This document shows positions 25,413 to 34,042 of a stretch of 64,000 bases of DNA, in pieces. The position numbers and the translations under genes were made by a program. The first letter of the stretch is position 1. Every line of letters begins with the position of its first letter. The stretch is from Heteroscillospira sp050943935. Its GTDB lineage: Bacteria > Bacillota > Clostridia > Oscillospirales > Oscillospiraceae. The notes beneath the pieces are model-generated. The model was not told where the DNA came from. It saw only the letters and a program-made list of their open reading frames with translations, and made no database searches. The stretch covers positions 49,588 to 113,587 of the forward strand of contig JBMNQC010000010.1 in assembly GCA_050943935.1 (NCBI GenBank), written 5' to 3'.

Positions 25413-26126
25413 TTGAGAACGGTATTAATCCTGCTGGCGGTGCTGGTTGGCATAATGCTCATACCGGTTGGGGTGTCCGGCGGCTGGCATTTTGACCGTG
25501 CGGAGCTGAAAATACTCATAGGCCCGCTCAGGCTGCGCCTGCTGCCCCGCAAAGCGAAGAAAAAGCCGGAGACCGCCAAAAAAGAAAAGCCAAAAAAGAA
25601 AAAGACACCGAAACCGGAGAAGGAAAAGCCGCCCTTTACCTTTGCTGTCCTTATGGACTATGTCCGTCTGGGCACGGGAGCCCTGAACCGCCTCCGAATA
25701 CGGCTGCGGGTTAATGAGCTGCGCATATGGTATCAGGCTGCTGCCGACGACCCGTGCAGGGCCGCCATGGCTTACGGACGCGCCAACGCCGCGGTGAATC
25801 AGCTTCTGGCTCTGCTGCACGCCGCCCTGGATATCCGGGAGCAGGATGTGCGTCTGCGCGTGGATTTCACGGAGACAAGGCCCATCTTCTCGGTGGGCGG
25901 GACTGTCACTATCCGCATAGGACAGATGCTCATCATTGGTGTCTGGGCGCTGTGCGGCTTTGTAAGAATACAAATTAAGCAGAAAAAATTGCTGAAATTA
26001 AAATCAGAAAGGACTGACGAGAATGGAGAAGCATCCCATCGGAGAGATGATGGAAACAACGATGTCGAAGATAAAGGAAATGGTGGATGTGAATACCATC
26101 GTGGGCGCGCCAATAACAACGCCTGA
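25413..26126 (+). CDS. DUF2953 domain membrane-associated protein
   Basis: Up to 237 residues. One N-terminal membrane helix (residues 3-23) is followed by a Lys/Pro-rich stretch (about 47-73) and a conserved region including RLRVNELRIWYQAAADDP and VDFTETRPIFSVGGTV, matching DUF2953. The family is restricted to endospore formers and often precedes ytfJ/gerW, as here. The best start is TTG 25413, 8 nt after GGGAGG. The last ~35 residues are read in a different frame through the start of gerW (104-nt overlap) and are low-complexity, so they may be a late extension. Function is unknown. Confidence 0.82.
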   Translation: MRTVLILLAVLVGIMLIPVGVSGGWHFDRAELKILIGPLRLRLLPRKAKKKPETAKKEKPKKKKTPKPEKEKPPFTFAVLMDYVRLGTGALNRLRIRLRVNELRIWYQAAADDPCRAAMAYGRANAAVNQLLALLHAALDIREQDVRLRVDFTETRPIFSVGGTVTIRIGQMLIIGVWALCGFVRIQIKQKKLLKLKSERTDENGEASHRRDDGNNDVEDKGNGGCEYHRGRANNNA

Positions 26127-26409
26127 CGGCATCACCCTCATACCCGTGTCCAAGGTCTCCTTCGGCTTCGCAGCCGGCGGCAGCGATTTTCCCGTGAAGG
26201 AGAAAGAGGGCTTCGGCGGCGGCAACGGCGCCGGTATCAAGATAGAGCCCGTGGGATTTCTCACCATCAAGGACGGCAACGTGCGCATGATTAACATCAC
26301 GCCTCCCGCAGATACCACCCTTGACCGTGTGATAGAGCTGCTTCCCGACGTCATCGACAAGGCCGAGCAGTTCATAGAAAAACGCAAGGCCGAAAAGCAG
26401 CAGGCATAA
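26023..26409 (+). CDS. gerW: Sporulation protein GerW/YtfJ
   Basis: 128 residues of the GerW family. The hallmarks are TIVGAPITTPDGITLIPVSKVSFGF, in two conserved halves, and a Gly-rich stretch (EKEGFGGGNGAGIKIEP). In Bacillus the protein is forespore-expressed and needed for normal germination. It overlaps the DUF2953 gene by 104 nt, and a hairpin lies between it and the next gene. The pair DUF2953-gerW followed by a D,D-carboxypeptidase recalls spore-forming genomes. Confidence 0.93.
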   Translation: MEKHPIGEMMETTMSKIKEMVDVNTIVGAPITTPDGITLIPVSKVSFGFAAGGSDFPVKEKEGFGGGNGAGIKIEPVGFLTIKDGNVRMINITPPADTTLDRVIELLPDVIDKAEQFIEKRKAEKQQA

Positions 26410-26429
26410 GTACAGGAAAATATGCAAAT

Positions 26430-26461
26430 AATAAGCACCACTCATAAAGGTGGTGCTTATT
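26430..26461 (+). promoter_or_regulatory. Hairpin covering the ribosome site of the D,D-carboxypeptidase gene
   Basis: A perfect 12-bp stem (AATAAGCACCAC, 26430-26441, with 26450-26461) encloses the loop TCATAAAG and ends 1 nt before the ATG at 26463. The only Shine-Dalgarno-like sequence, AAAGGTGG, straddles the loop and the 3' arm. The hairpin could be a weak terminator for gerW or a translation gate; it lacks a clean T-run. Confidence 0.65.
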
Positions 26462-26462
26462 T

Positions 26463-27602
26463 ATGAAAAAGTTATTTTCCGCGGCTCTGTGCGCGGTGCT
26501 GCTGAGCTCCGTAACTGTACCGTCAGCCGCAATATCGGCCGATACGGCAGGAGAGGCCATACTTATTCACGCCGATACCGGCAGGGTGCTCTATGAGAAA
26601 AACGCGGATTCCCGTGCTCTCATAGCCAGCACGACCAAGATAATGACGGCTCTGGTGGTGCTGGAGCATTGCGGGGCTGATGAAGTCGTCGAGATACCGC
26701 CGTCCTGCGCGGGCATAGAGGGATCCTCCATGTATTTGAAAGCGGGTGAGGAGTACACCGTCCGGGAGCTGCTGTGCGGTATGCTGCTGGTGTCCGGCAA
26801 TGACGCGGCAGCGGCCCTTGCCTGCCATGTGTCAGGCAGCGAGGCGGCCTTCGCCAGGCTTATGAACCAAAAGGCGGAGGAGCTTGGACTTAAAAACACC
26901 AGCTTCAAAAATCCCCACGGTCTGGATGCCGAGGGGCACTACAGCACGGCGGGCGATCTCGCCGTTATTATGAGAGCTGCCATGGAGAATCCGGATTTTG
27001 CCGAAATAAACGCCATGCGCTCAGTTACCATAGGCGGCCTTACTTTCACAAACCACAATAAGCTGCTTTGGCGGTATGAGGGCTGCATCGGGGGAAAGAC
27101 AGGCTACACCATGGCGGCGGGACGCAGCCTTGTGTCCTGCGCCGAGCGGGACGGACTGCGCCTTATATGCGTCACACTTTCCGACCCGGACGACTGGAAT
27201 ACCCATACCACCCTGTACGACTGGGCTTTTGCGGGTTTTACCTACAAGGAGATACGCCCAATGCAGCCCGAAATGTCCGTGCCTCTCATATCCGGAAAGG
27301 CCGACATGATTAAAGCGGGCTGCCCGGACCCTCAGAAAGTGCTGCTGCCCAGAGACGCCGAATACAGCGTGCGTATAGAGCTGCCGGGTTTCGTCTATGC
27401 TCCCATAAGCCGGGGCGAGGTGCTGGGCGCCATTACAGTAAGTATGGACGGAGAGGTGCTGGGCTCATCTCCGCTGGTGGCCATGGAGAGCGCTGTGAGG
27501 GACAACAGCCTGAAGCTTACCGCCTGGGAGCGCTTTCGCCTCTCATGGTACCGAACAAACCGGCTGGGACTGTATTACCCGGCGTTTAGGAGTGCATACT
27601 GA
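26463..27602 (+). CDS. D-alanyl-D-alanine carboxypeptidase (DacF-type)
   Basis: 379 residues. A Sec signal peptide (cleavage near residue 26) is followed by an S11 penicillin-binding domain with SxxK at S56-K59 (ASTTKIM), SGN at 111-113, and KTG at 212-214 (IGGKTGYTMAAG). A C-terminal beta domain and an amphipathic tail, ending in RFRLSWYRTNRLGLYY, would sit on the membrane. It trims the terminal D-Ala of peptidoglycan stem peptides. The stop overlaps the ATG of the pseudouridine synthase gene. In sporulating Firmicutes DacF-type enzymes set spore cortex crosslinking; the gerW neighbour fits that. Confidence 0.93.
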   Translation: MKKLFSAALCAVLLSSVTVPSAAISADTAGEAILIHADTGRVLYEKNADSRALIASTTKIMTALVVLEHCGADEVVEIPPSCAGIEGSSMYLKAGEEYTVRELLCGMLLVSGNDAAAALACHVSGSEAAFARLMNQKAEELGLKNTSFKNPHGLDAEGHYSTAGDLAVIMRAAMENPDFAEINAMRSVTIGGLTFTNHNKLLWRYEGCIGGKTGYTMAAGRSLVSCAERDGLRLICVTLSDPDDWNTHTTLYDWAFAGFTYKEIRPMQPEMSVPLISGKADMIKAGCPDPQKVLLPRDAEYSVRIELPGFVYAPISRGEVLGAITVSMDGEVLGSSPLVAMESAVRDNSLKLTAWERFRLSWYRTNRLGLYYPAFRSAY

Positions 27603-28312
27603 TGCAGGAACGCTTACAAAAAATAATTTCCCGGGCGGGACTTGCCTCCCGCCGCCGGGCTGAGGAGCTTATCCGGGAGGGACGGGTTGCCGTGAACGGC
27701 GTGACCGCCCTTCTGGGCCAAACCGCAGACGCGGATACTGACTGTATAGAAGTAGACGGCGCGCCGCTCTCCATACGGGAGCAGCGCACCTACATAATGC
27801 TCAACAAGCCACGGGGCTACGTCACTACCCTGGCTGACGAGAAGGGCAGGAGGGACGTGTCCATGCTGGTGCGGGACGCCGGCGTGCGCCTGTACCCTGT
27901 GGGGCGGCTGGATATGTACTCCGAGGGCCTCCTTCTTATGACGGACGACGGCGAGGCCGCCAACCGTCTGATGCACCCGTCCCACGATGTGAACAAGACA
28001 TACCGGGCCTGGGTGACGGGGGAGAATATTCCCCTCAGCATAGACAAGATGGGCCGCAGCATGGATATAGACGGTTACAGCATCCGTCCGGCGGATATAG
28101 AGATACTGGGCACGGAGGGGGAGCAGACGGTCCTGGCGGTCACTATCCATGAGGGACGCAACCGCCAGATACGCAAAATGTGCGAAAAATGCTCTCTGCG
28201 TCTGCACAGGCTTCAAAGAATATCGGAGGGCAGGCTGCTTCTGGGTGAGCTGCCCTGCGGCTCATGGCGCAAGCTGACGGATGAGGAAATACGATATTTG
28301 CAGGAGCTTTAA
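27602..28312 (+). CDS. rluB: rRNA pseudouridine synthase (RluB/RsuA family)
   Basis: 236 residues: an N-terminal S4 RNA-binding domain (RLQKIISRAGLASRRRAEEL) and a catalytic domain with the conserved Asp in VGRLDMYSEGLLLMTDDG. It isomerises uridine in 23S rRNA, probably near position 2605. It also carries HEGRNRQIRKMCEK, typical of the subfamily. Translation is coupled to the upstream gene by a TGATG junction. Confidence 0.93.
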   Translation: MQERLQKIISRAGLASRRRAEELIREGRVAVNGVTALLGQTADADTDCIEVDGAPLSIREQRTYIMLNKPRGYVTTLADEKGRRDVSMLVRDAGVRLYPVGRLDMYSEGLLLMTDDGEAANRLMHPSHDVNKTYRAWVTGENIPLSIDKMGRSMDIDGYSIRPADIEILGTEGEQTVLAVTIHEGRNRQIRKMCEKCSLRLHRLQRISEGRLLLGELPCGSWRKLTDEEIRYLQEL

Positions 28313-28374
28313 GATATTTTCTGCAATTTTCGTTGAAATTTGCAGGATTTGACCGGAGATGTTGCAAATAAAAC

Positions 28375-28403
28375 TTGCTTTTTTGCGATTATGCAAGTAT
28401 AGT
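28375..28403 (+). promoter_or_regulatory. Promoter and inverted repeat before the RpiR regulator
   Basis: TTGCTT (28375-28380), a 17-nt spacer and TATAGT (28398-28403). An inverted repeat CTTGC (28374-28378) and GCAAG (28393-28397) spans the spacer; a regulator could bind there. Autoregulation is inferred only. Confidence 0.6.
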
Positions 28404-28439
28404 ATATCTTACGAAAAAGCAAGAGGAAGTGAGCCCGAC

Positions 28440-29303
28440 ATGGAAAAGGATATCCTCTCCCTTATTTCCCGGGAGAATAACGGTTTTTCAAAGGGACAAA
28501 AACAGATAGCCAGGTTTATAATAGAAAACTACGACAAGGCCGCTTTTATGACGGCCTGCAAGCTGGGCAAGACCGTGGGCGTAAGCGAATCCACCGTGGT
28601 GCGCTTCGCCGCGGAGCTGGGCTACGACGGGTATCCCGAAATGCGCAAGGCCCTGCAGGAGATGATACGCAACCGCCTCACCTCGGTGCAGCGCATAGAG
28701 GTGTCCAGGGAGCTTATTACCAATACCAATGTGCTGAAGGATGTGCTGAACTCCGATATAGAAAAGCTGCGCACTACCCTGGAGACTGTGGACCAGAAGC
28801 AGTTTGACGCCGCCGTGGAGGCTATACTCAGCGCCAAGCGCATCTATATCGTTGGTATGCGCTCCAGCACGGCTTTGGCCAACTTTATGGGATTTTACAT
28901 GAATTTCCTGCTGGACAATGTCCGTACCATACACGATAATGTGGCCAACGAGGTATATGAGCAGATAATGCGCATTGGCGAGGGCGACGTGCTCATTGGA
29001 CTGAGCTTTCCCCGATATTCCAGCCGCACCCTCAAGGCCATGATATTCGCCAAGAGCAAGGGAGCCACCGCCATAGGCATAACCGACAATGATACCTCGC
29101 CCTTCCACGATGTGGCGGATATCTGCCTGTATGCCAAGAGCGACATGGTATCCTTCGTGGACTCTCTGGTGGCGCCCCTCAGCCTCATAAACGCGCTTAT
29201 AGTTTCCATCGGACTCCACTCCAAGGAGGGACTGAGCAACACCTTTACCACTCTTGAACAGCTCTGGAAGGATTATGATGTCTTTGCAAATCTTGAAAGC
29301 TGA
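28440..29303 (+). CDS. MurR/RpiR-family transcriptional regulator
   Basis: 287 residues. An N-terminal helix-turn-helix (residues about 1-80, with GVSESTVVRFAAELGYDGYPE) is followed by a SIS sugar-phosphate-binding domain (about 120-260, with YIVGMRSSTALANFM and LIGLSFPRYSSRTLKA). RpiR regulators usually control sugar or amino-sugar phosphate use. No such pathway gene is adjacent, so the target is unclear. ATG 28440 follows GAGGAAG; the upstream in-frame extension overlaps the promoter. Its end overlaps the next gene by 26 nt. Confidence 0.9.
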   Translation: MEKDILSLISRENNGFSKGQKQIARFIIENYDKAAFMTACKLGKTVGVSESTVVRFAAELGYDGYPEMRKALQEMIRNRLTSVQRIEVSRELITNTNVLKDVLNSDIEKLRTTLETVDQKQFDAAVEAILSAKRIYIVGMRSSTALANFMGFYMNFLLDNVRTIHDNVANEVYEQIMRIGEGDVLIGLSFPRYSSRTLKAMIFAKSKGATAIGITDNDTSPFHDVADICLYAKSDMVSFVDSLVAPLSLINALIVSIGLHSKEGLSNTFTTLEQLWKDYDVFANLES

Positions 29304-30516
29304 CACAGTAGTCATAGGCGGCGGCGCCGCAGGAATGCTGGCGGCCTCGGAAGCCGCAAAGCGCGGCCTGGATGTGCTGCTGCTTGAAAAAAATGAATCC
29401 ATGGGCAGAAAATTGCGCATAACGGGCAAGGGCCGCTGCAATGTGACAAACGCCTGCGATGTGCGCAGCTTTCTCACCAATGTCCCGGTTAACGGCAAGT
29501 TCCTTTACAGCGCGCTTAACAGATTTTCGCCTCAGGCGGTCATGGACTACTTTGAGGCTCTGGGCGTGCCGCTGAAGGTCGAGCGGGGTAACCGGGTTTT
29601 TCCCGTTTCCGACCAGGCTGGGGATATATGCCGCGCTCTGGAAAAGGAGCTGCGCCGCAGGGGCGTGCGCGTGCTGCACGCCGCCGCCCGGGGAATTGCT
29701 GCCGAAAACGGCCAGGTGTGCTCCGTTGACACCCCAGAGGGGAAAATAGAGTGCCGCAATGTGATACTCTGCACAGGCGGCAAAAGCTATCCCGCCACCG
29801 GCTCCACCGGCGACGGCTACGCCTTTGCCCGGAAGCTGGGCCACACCATAGTGGAGCCGGAAGGCTCTCTTGTGCCCCTCACTTCTCCCGGAACTCTCTG
29901 CCGGGATCTCATGGGACTGTCCCTGCGCAATGTGGCCGTCACGGTGTTCGAGGATGATAAGAAGCTCTGCTCCGACTTCGGTGAGATGCTCTTCACCCAT
30001 TTTGGCCTCTCAGGCCCGCTGATACTCTCGGCCTCCGCCCATATCCGCCATCTGGACAGCCGCCGCTACCGCCTGGAGATAGACCTGAAGCCCGCCCTGG
30101 ACGAGCAGAAGCTGGATAAGCGGCTGCTGGGCGATTTGGATAAGCACAAAAACTCTGATTTCATAAACTCCCTGGGTGAGCTGCTGCCCAGAAAAATGAT
30201 ACCTGTCATAGTCGCCATGTCCGGCATAGACGGCCGCACAAAGTGCAACGCCGTCACCCGGGAAGAGCGGCTGCGCCTGCTCAACCTGCTCAAGCACTTC
30301 ACCGTGGAGATAAGCGGCAAGCGCCCCATAGCCGAGGCCATCATCACCACCGGCGGCGTGGATGTGCGGGAGGTAAATCCCCGTACCATGGAGTCCAAGC
30401 TGGTGTCCGGCCTCTACTTCGCCGGTGAGATACTGGATACGGACGGCTATACCGGCGGCTTCAACCTGCAGATAGCCTGGTCAACGGCCTATCTGGCGGG
30501 AAACTCAGTTCAGTAG
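29278..30516 (+). CDS. HI0933/YhiN-family flavoprotein
   Basis: About 412 residues with an N-terminal Rossmann FAD site (VVIGGGAAGMLAASEAAKRG), the family motif KNESMGRKLRITGKGRCNVTN-like segment, and a C-terminal FAD contact (TGGVDVREVNPRTMES, then YFAGEILDTDGYTGGFNLQ). The oxidoreductase substrate is unknown. ATG 29278 (or the adjacent ATG 29275) follows GGAAGGA by 5 nt. The gene precedes cmk, a frequent clostridial arrangement. Confidence 0.92.
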   Translation: MSLQILKADTVVIGGGAAGMLAASEAAKRGLDVLLLEKNESMGRKLRITGKGRCNVTNACDVRSFLTNVPVNGKFLYSALNRFSPQAVMDYFEALGVPLKVERGNRVFPVSDQAGDICRALEKELRRRGVRVLHAAARGIAAENGQVCSVDTPEGKIECRNVILCTGGKSYPATGSTGDGYAFARKLGHTIVEPEGSLVPLTSPGTLCRDLMGLSLRNVAVTVFEDDKKLCSDFGEMLFTHFGLSGPLILSASAHIRHLDSRRYRLEIDLKPALDEQKLDKRLLGDLDKHKNSDFINSLGELLPRKMIPVIVAMSGIDGRTKCNAVTREERLRLLNLLKHFTVEISGKRPIAEAIITTGGVDVREVNPRTMESKLVSGLYFAGEILDTDGYTGGFNLQIAWSTAYLAGNSVQ

Positions 30517-30528
30517 GAGGATAATGTT

Positions 30529-31203
30529 TTGCAGATAGCCATAGCAATAGACGGCCCATCCGGAGCCGGAAAAAGCTCCCTGGCCCGGGCCGCCGCCCGT
30601 GAGCTGGGACTCATATATGTGGACACCGGCGCCATTTACCGCTCTGTTGGTCTTGCCGCCAGCCGTGCCGGACTGGCCTTTGGGGATATAGAGGGCGTCA
30701 CCGCCCTGCTGCCCAAACTGGATATCCGCATGGCCTACGATGATGCGGGAGTCCAGCGTATGTATCTCAACGGCGAGGATGTGTCCGAGGCCATTCGCGC
30801 CCCGGAGATCTCCATGTACGCCTCCGACGTGTCCGCCATGCCGGTTGTCCGCGCCTATCTCATGGATATGCAGCGCGGCATGGCAAAAAAGGGCGGAGTA
30901 ATCATGGACGGACGGGACATAGGCACCGTGGTCCTGCCCGACGCGCCCCTCAAGATTTTTCTCACCGCCTCCGCTGAGGAACGGGCAAGGCGCCGCCACC
31001 TTGAGCTGCGGGAAAAAGGGGAGGAGTGCAGCTTCAATGAGGTCCTGCGGGACATTATCCGCCGTGACGAGAACGACTCAAACCGTGACATAGCCCCCCT
31101 GAAGCAGGCTCATGACGCTCTGCTGCTTGACACCTCCGAGCTGGACTTCGACCAGTCAAGAGAGAGACTTATAGCTTTGATTAAAGAGAGATTTTCCATA
31201 TGA
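30529..31203 (+). CDS. cmk: Cytidylate kinase
   Basis: 224 residues; phosphorylates CMP and dCMP. The P-loop is AIDGPSGAGKSSLARA, the CMP-binding region includes YVDTGAIYRSVGL, and MDGRDIGTVVLPDA is the family signature. The start is TTG 30529, with TAGGAGG 8 nt upstream; a nearby ATG in another frame stops at once. The order cmk-plsC-ispH/rpsA is conserved in clostridia, and the three genes overlap by 4 nt each. Confidence 0.96.
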   Translation: MQIAIAIDGPSGAGKSSLARAAARELGLIYVDTGAIYRSVGLAASRAGLAFGDIEGVTALLPKLDIRMAYDDAGVQRMYLNGEDVSEAIRAPEISMYASDVSAMPVVRAYLMDMQRGMAKKGGVIMDGRDIGTVVLPDAPLKIFLTASAEERARRRHLELREKGEECSFNEVLRDIIRRDENDSNRDIAPLKQAHDALLLDTSELDFDQSRERLIALIKERFSI

Positions 31204-31781
31204 ACAAATTTTACCGTTTTATCGTGGCGCTGCTGTCACCTCTGGTGAAGCTGGTGTATCCATATCGCCTGACTGTTCACGGCGAGCTGCCCCGGGGCGC
31301 GGCGGTGGTCTGCGCCAACCACTCCAGCTATATAGACCCCGTGCTTGTGGCGGTGATTTTCGGCAAGAATAATTACCTGCGCTTCATGGGCAAAGTGGAG
31401 CTGTTCCGCATACCCCTGCTGGGCGCTTTCCTGCGCAAACTGGGCGCCTTCCCAGTAGACAGAGAGGGCGGCGATATTGAGGCGTTGCGTACCTCTATCG
31501 ATGTGCTTAAATCCGGCAGCAAGCTAATGCTCTTTCCCGAGGGCACCCGCGTCAGCGATGACGATGCCGTGGCCGCCAAGACCGGCGCTGTGCGCCTGGC
31601 CTCACGCCACAAGGTGCCGATTGTGCCCGTATTCATAAGCCGGGACAAGCGCATCTTCCGTAAATTCGATGTCTGTGTGGGAGAGAGCTATAACCTGGAT
31701 AAGCTGCCCCGCAGCGAATATCCAGCCGCCGCGGAAGAGCTTATGGACAAAATTGCCGCTATGAACCCGGAGAAAAAATGA
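31200..31781 (+). CDS. plsC: 1-acyl-sn-glycerol-3-phosphate acyltransferase
   Basis: 193 residues; acylates lysophosphatidic acid to phosphatidic acid at the inner membrane. The catalytic HX4D motif is NHSSYIDP, and the phosphate-binding motif is FPEGTRVS. A hydrophobic N-terminal segment (residues about 6-22) anchors it. It overlaps both neighbours by 4 nt. Confidence 0.94.
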   Translation: MNKFYRFIVALLSPLVKLVYPYRLTVHGELPRGAAVVCANHSSYIDPVLVAVIFGKNNYLRFMGKVELFRIPLLGAFLRKLGAFPVDREGGDIEALRTSIDVLKSGSKLMLFPEGTRVSDDDAVAAKTGAVRLASRHKVPIVPVFISRDKRIFRKFDVCVGESYNLDKLPRSEYPAAAEELMDKIAAMNPEKK

Positions 31782-33856
31782 GAGAAGTAATTACTGCAAA
31801 GAGCGCCGGCTTCTGCTTCGGCGTGGGCCGGGCCGTCAGTATGGCCCAGGAGGCTCTCAAAGAAGGCCCCTGCTATTGCCTGGGCGACATCATACATAAC
31901 CGTGATGTTGTGGATTCTCTGGCCGCCGCCGGTCTGAGGGTGATAGACACTCCGGAGGAGCTGCCTGAGGGGGAGCGGGTTATAATCCGCTCTCACGGTG
32001 TTTCCAGAGATATTTACCGCCGCCTCGAGGAGCGCCGGGCCGTAATACTGGACGCCACCTGTCCCAAGGTGGCCCACATACACAAAATAGTCAGCCGCGC
32101 CTCCGAAGCGGGCCGCCTGGTGGCGGTTATAGGCGCCGCCGAGCACCCCGAGGTGCAGGCAATATGCGGCTGGTGCGGCCCTTCCGTGGTGCTCTCGGAC
32201 CGGGAGGCCTTGGTTTCATGGCTGGCCCAATATCCGGAAAACCGCGAAAAACCCCTGAGCGTGGTTTTTCAGACCACTCAGACGCAGAAAAATCTGGATG
32301 AATGCGTGAATTTTTTAAAAAAAGAGTATACAAACTGCGAAAGTTTTGATACAATATGTAATGCTACGTCTTTAAGGCAGCAGGAGGCAATGAAACTGGC
32401 CGCACAGGTAGACGCCATGATAGTGATAGGCGGCCGCCACAGCGCGAACAGTATGCATCTTGCGGATATCTGCTCTGAAATATGCGCAAATACACAGTTT
32501 ATCGAAAATGCGCGGGAGCTGGATATGACTCGCCTTGAAGATGCTGATACCGTAGGTATCACCGCGGGAGCGTCTGCCCCCGCGTGGATAATAAAGGAGG
32601 TAAAACATAAGATGACTGACGAGATCAAGATTGAAGAGATGACTGCTGCCGAGGCGGTTGCAGAGGAAGAGGTCGAAAAGACTTTCGATCAGATGCTGGA
32701 GGATTCCCTCAAGCCTATATACAATGGTGACACCGTGACCGGTATTGTTGCGGCTATTACTCCGACCGAAATCAGCGTAGACCTGAGCACCAAGCACTCC
32801 GGATACATTCCCGTATCCGAGTTCACCGATGACCCCTCTGTGAAAATCGCAGACATCCTGAAGGTCGGCGATACCGTTGAAGCTAGTGTTGTCCGCGTCA
32901 ATGATGTGGAAGGTACTGTCATGCTCTCCAAGAAGCGTCTGGACGCTGTTAAGAACTGGAACGACATCGAGGTCGCCCGCGAAGAGGGCACCGTCGTTGA
33001 AGGCACCGTCACCGAGGAGAACAAGGGCGGCGTGGTCGTTTCCGTGCGCGGCATCCGCGTCTTTGTGCCCGCCTCCCAGACCGGTCTGGGCAGAGATGTT
33101 CCCATGGCCGAGCTGCTGAAGAAGAAGGTGCGCCTGCGCATCACAGAGGTCAACCGTTCCCGCCGCAGAGTGGTCGGCTCCATCCGTGCCGTCCAGGCCA
33201 AGGAGCGCAAGGAGAAGGCCGAGCAGATTTGGAACGAGATTGAGGTCGGCAAGCACTACAACGGCGTTGTAAAGAGCCTCACCTCTTACGGCGCATTTGT
33301 TGATATCGGCGGTGTGGACGGTATGGTCCATGTCTCCGAGCTGAGCTGGAACCGCATTAAGCAGCCCTCCGATGTGGTTGCCGTGGGCGATGACATTGAT
33401 GTTTTCGTGCTGAACTTCGATAAGGACAGCCACAAGATCTCCCTGGGCCACAAGAAGGCTGAGGATAACCCCTGGGCCAAGTTCACCGGTTCCTACAACG
33501 TGGGCGATGTTGCCTCCGTCAAGGTCGTGAAGCTCATGCCCTTCGGCGCTTTCGCCGAGGTCATGCCCGGTGTGGACGGTCTTATTCACATTTCTCAGAT
33601 TGCCAACCGCCGCATCGGCAAGCCCGGCGATGTTCTCACCGTGGGCGAGGCTGTTGACGCCAAGATTACCGGCATCGACAACGACAATCAGAAGATTTCC
33701 CTGAGCATCCGTGCTCTGTCCGAGCCTGAGGCTCCCGCACATGAGGAGGAAGAGGAGCGCGAGTATGCTCCCGCCGCCCCTGCTGACGACGCTCTGGTTT
33801 ATGAGGTCTCCACCACCGGAGAGGCCACCGGCAATCAGCCCGAGATAGAGGAGTAA
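31778..33856 (+). CDS. ispH: Bifunctional IspH (HMBPP reductase)-ribosomal protein S1 fusion
   Basis: 692 residues. Residues 1-278 are IspH, the last MEP-pathway enzyme, with its three Fe-S cysteines in SAGFCFGVGRAV, LDATCPKVAH and FDTICNATSLRQ. Residues about 300-660 hold four S1 RNA-binding domains (for example NGVVKSLTSYGAFVDIGGVD). The fusion is usual in clostridia. Inside the frame, AAAGGAGG (32593-32600) precedes ATG 32612 (Met279) by 11 nt, so free S1 could also be made. Codon choice is visibly more biased after that Met, as expected for an abundant ribosomal protein. A terminator follows. Confidence 0.96.
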   Translation: MREVITAKSAGFCFGVGRAVSMAQEALKEGPCYCLGDIIHNRDVVDSLAAAGLRVIDTPEELPEGERVIIRSHGVSRDIYRRLEERRAVILDATCPKVAHIHKIVSRASEAGRLVAVIGAAEHPEVQAICGWCGPSVVLSDREALVSWLAQYPENREKPLSVVFQTTQTQKNLDECVNFLKKEYTNCESFDTICNATSLRQQEAMKLAAQVDAMIVIGGRHSANSMHLADICSEICANTQFIENARELDMTRLEDADTVGITAGASAPAWIIKEVKHKMTDEIKIEEMTAAEAVAEEEVEKTFDQMLEDSLKPIYNGDTVTGIVAAITPTEISVDLSTKHSGYIPVSEFTDDPSVKIADILKVGDTVEASVVRVNDVEGTVMLSKKRLDAVKNWNDIEVAREEGTVVEGTVTEENKGGVVVSVRGIRVFVPASQTGLGRDVPMAELLKKKVRLRITEVNRSRRRVVGSIRAVQAKERKEKAEQIWNEIEVGKHYNGVVKSLTSYGAFVDIGGVDGMVHVSELSWNRIKQPSDVVAVGDDIDVFVLNFDKDSHKISLGHKKAEDNPWAKFTGSYNVGDVASVKVVKLMPFGAFAEVMPGVDGLIHISQIANRRIGKPGDVLTVGEAVDAKITGIDNDNQKISLSIRALSEPEAPAHEEEEEREYAPAAPADDALVYEVSTTGEATGNQPEIEE

Positions 33857-33876
33857 TTCCATTTTTCGGTAATTCT

Positions 33877-33913
33877 AAAGGCTTCCTGCGCTAATACGCC
33901 GGAAGCCTTTTTT
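33877..33913 (+). terminator. Terminator after the IspH-S1 gene
   Basis: AAAGGCTTCC (33877-33886) pairs with GGAAGCCTTT (33901-33910), with an additional inner GCG/CGC pairing, followed by a T-run. It ends the flavoprotein-cmk-plsC-ispH/rpsA unit. Confidence 0.9.
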
Positions 33914-33959
33914 ATTGTTCCATATTTATCTCTGAAATGTGCAAAAAATCATTTTACCC

Positions 33960-33988
33960 TTGCTAAAAAATTGTTAAACGAGTATAAT
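33960..33988 (+). promoter_or_regulatory. Promoter of the carD-isp unit
   Basis: TTGCTA (33960-33965), a 17-nt spacer and consensus TATAAT (33983-33988), in an AT-rich stretch before carD. Confidence 0.75.
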
Positions 33989-34042
33989 TATATTGTATGT
34001 TGTTTACAAATATGGGATTTTACAAAGGCTGGAGGGGATAAA

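Noticed and set aside
32372..33862. Minus-strand open frame of 496 codons opposite the S1 domains
   Set aside because: A shadow of a highly codon-biased gene; no coherent domain.
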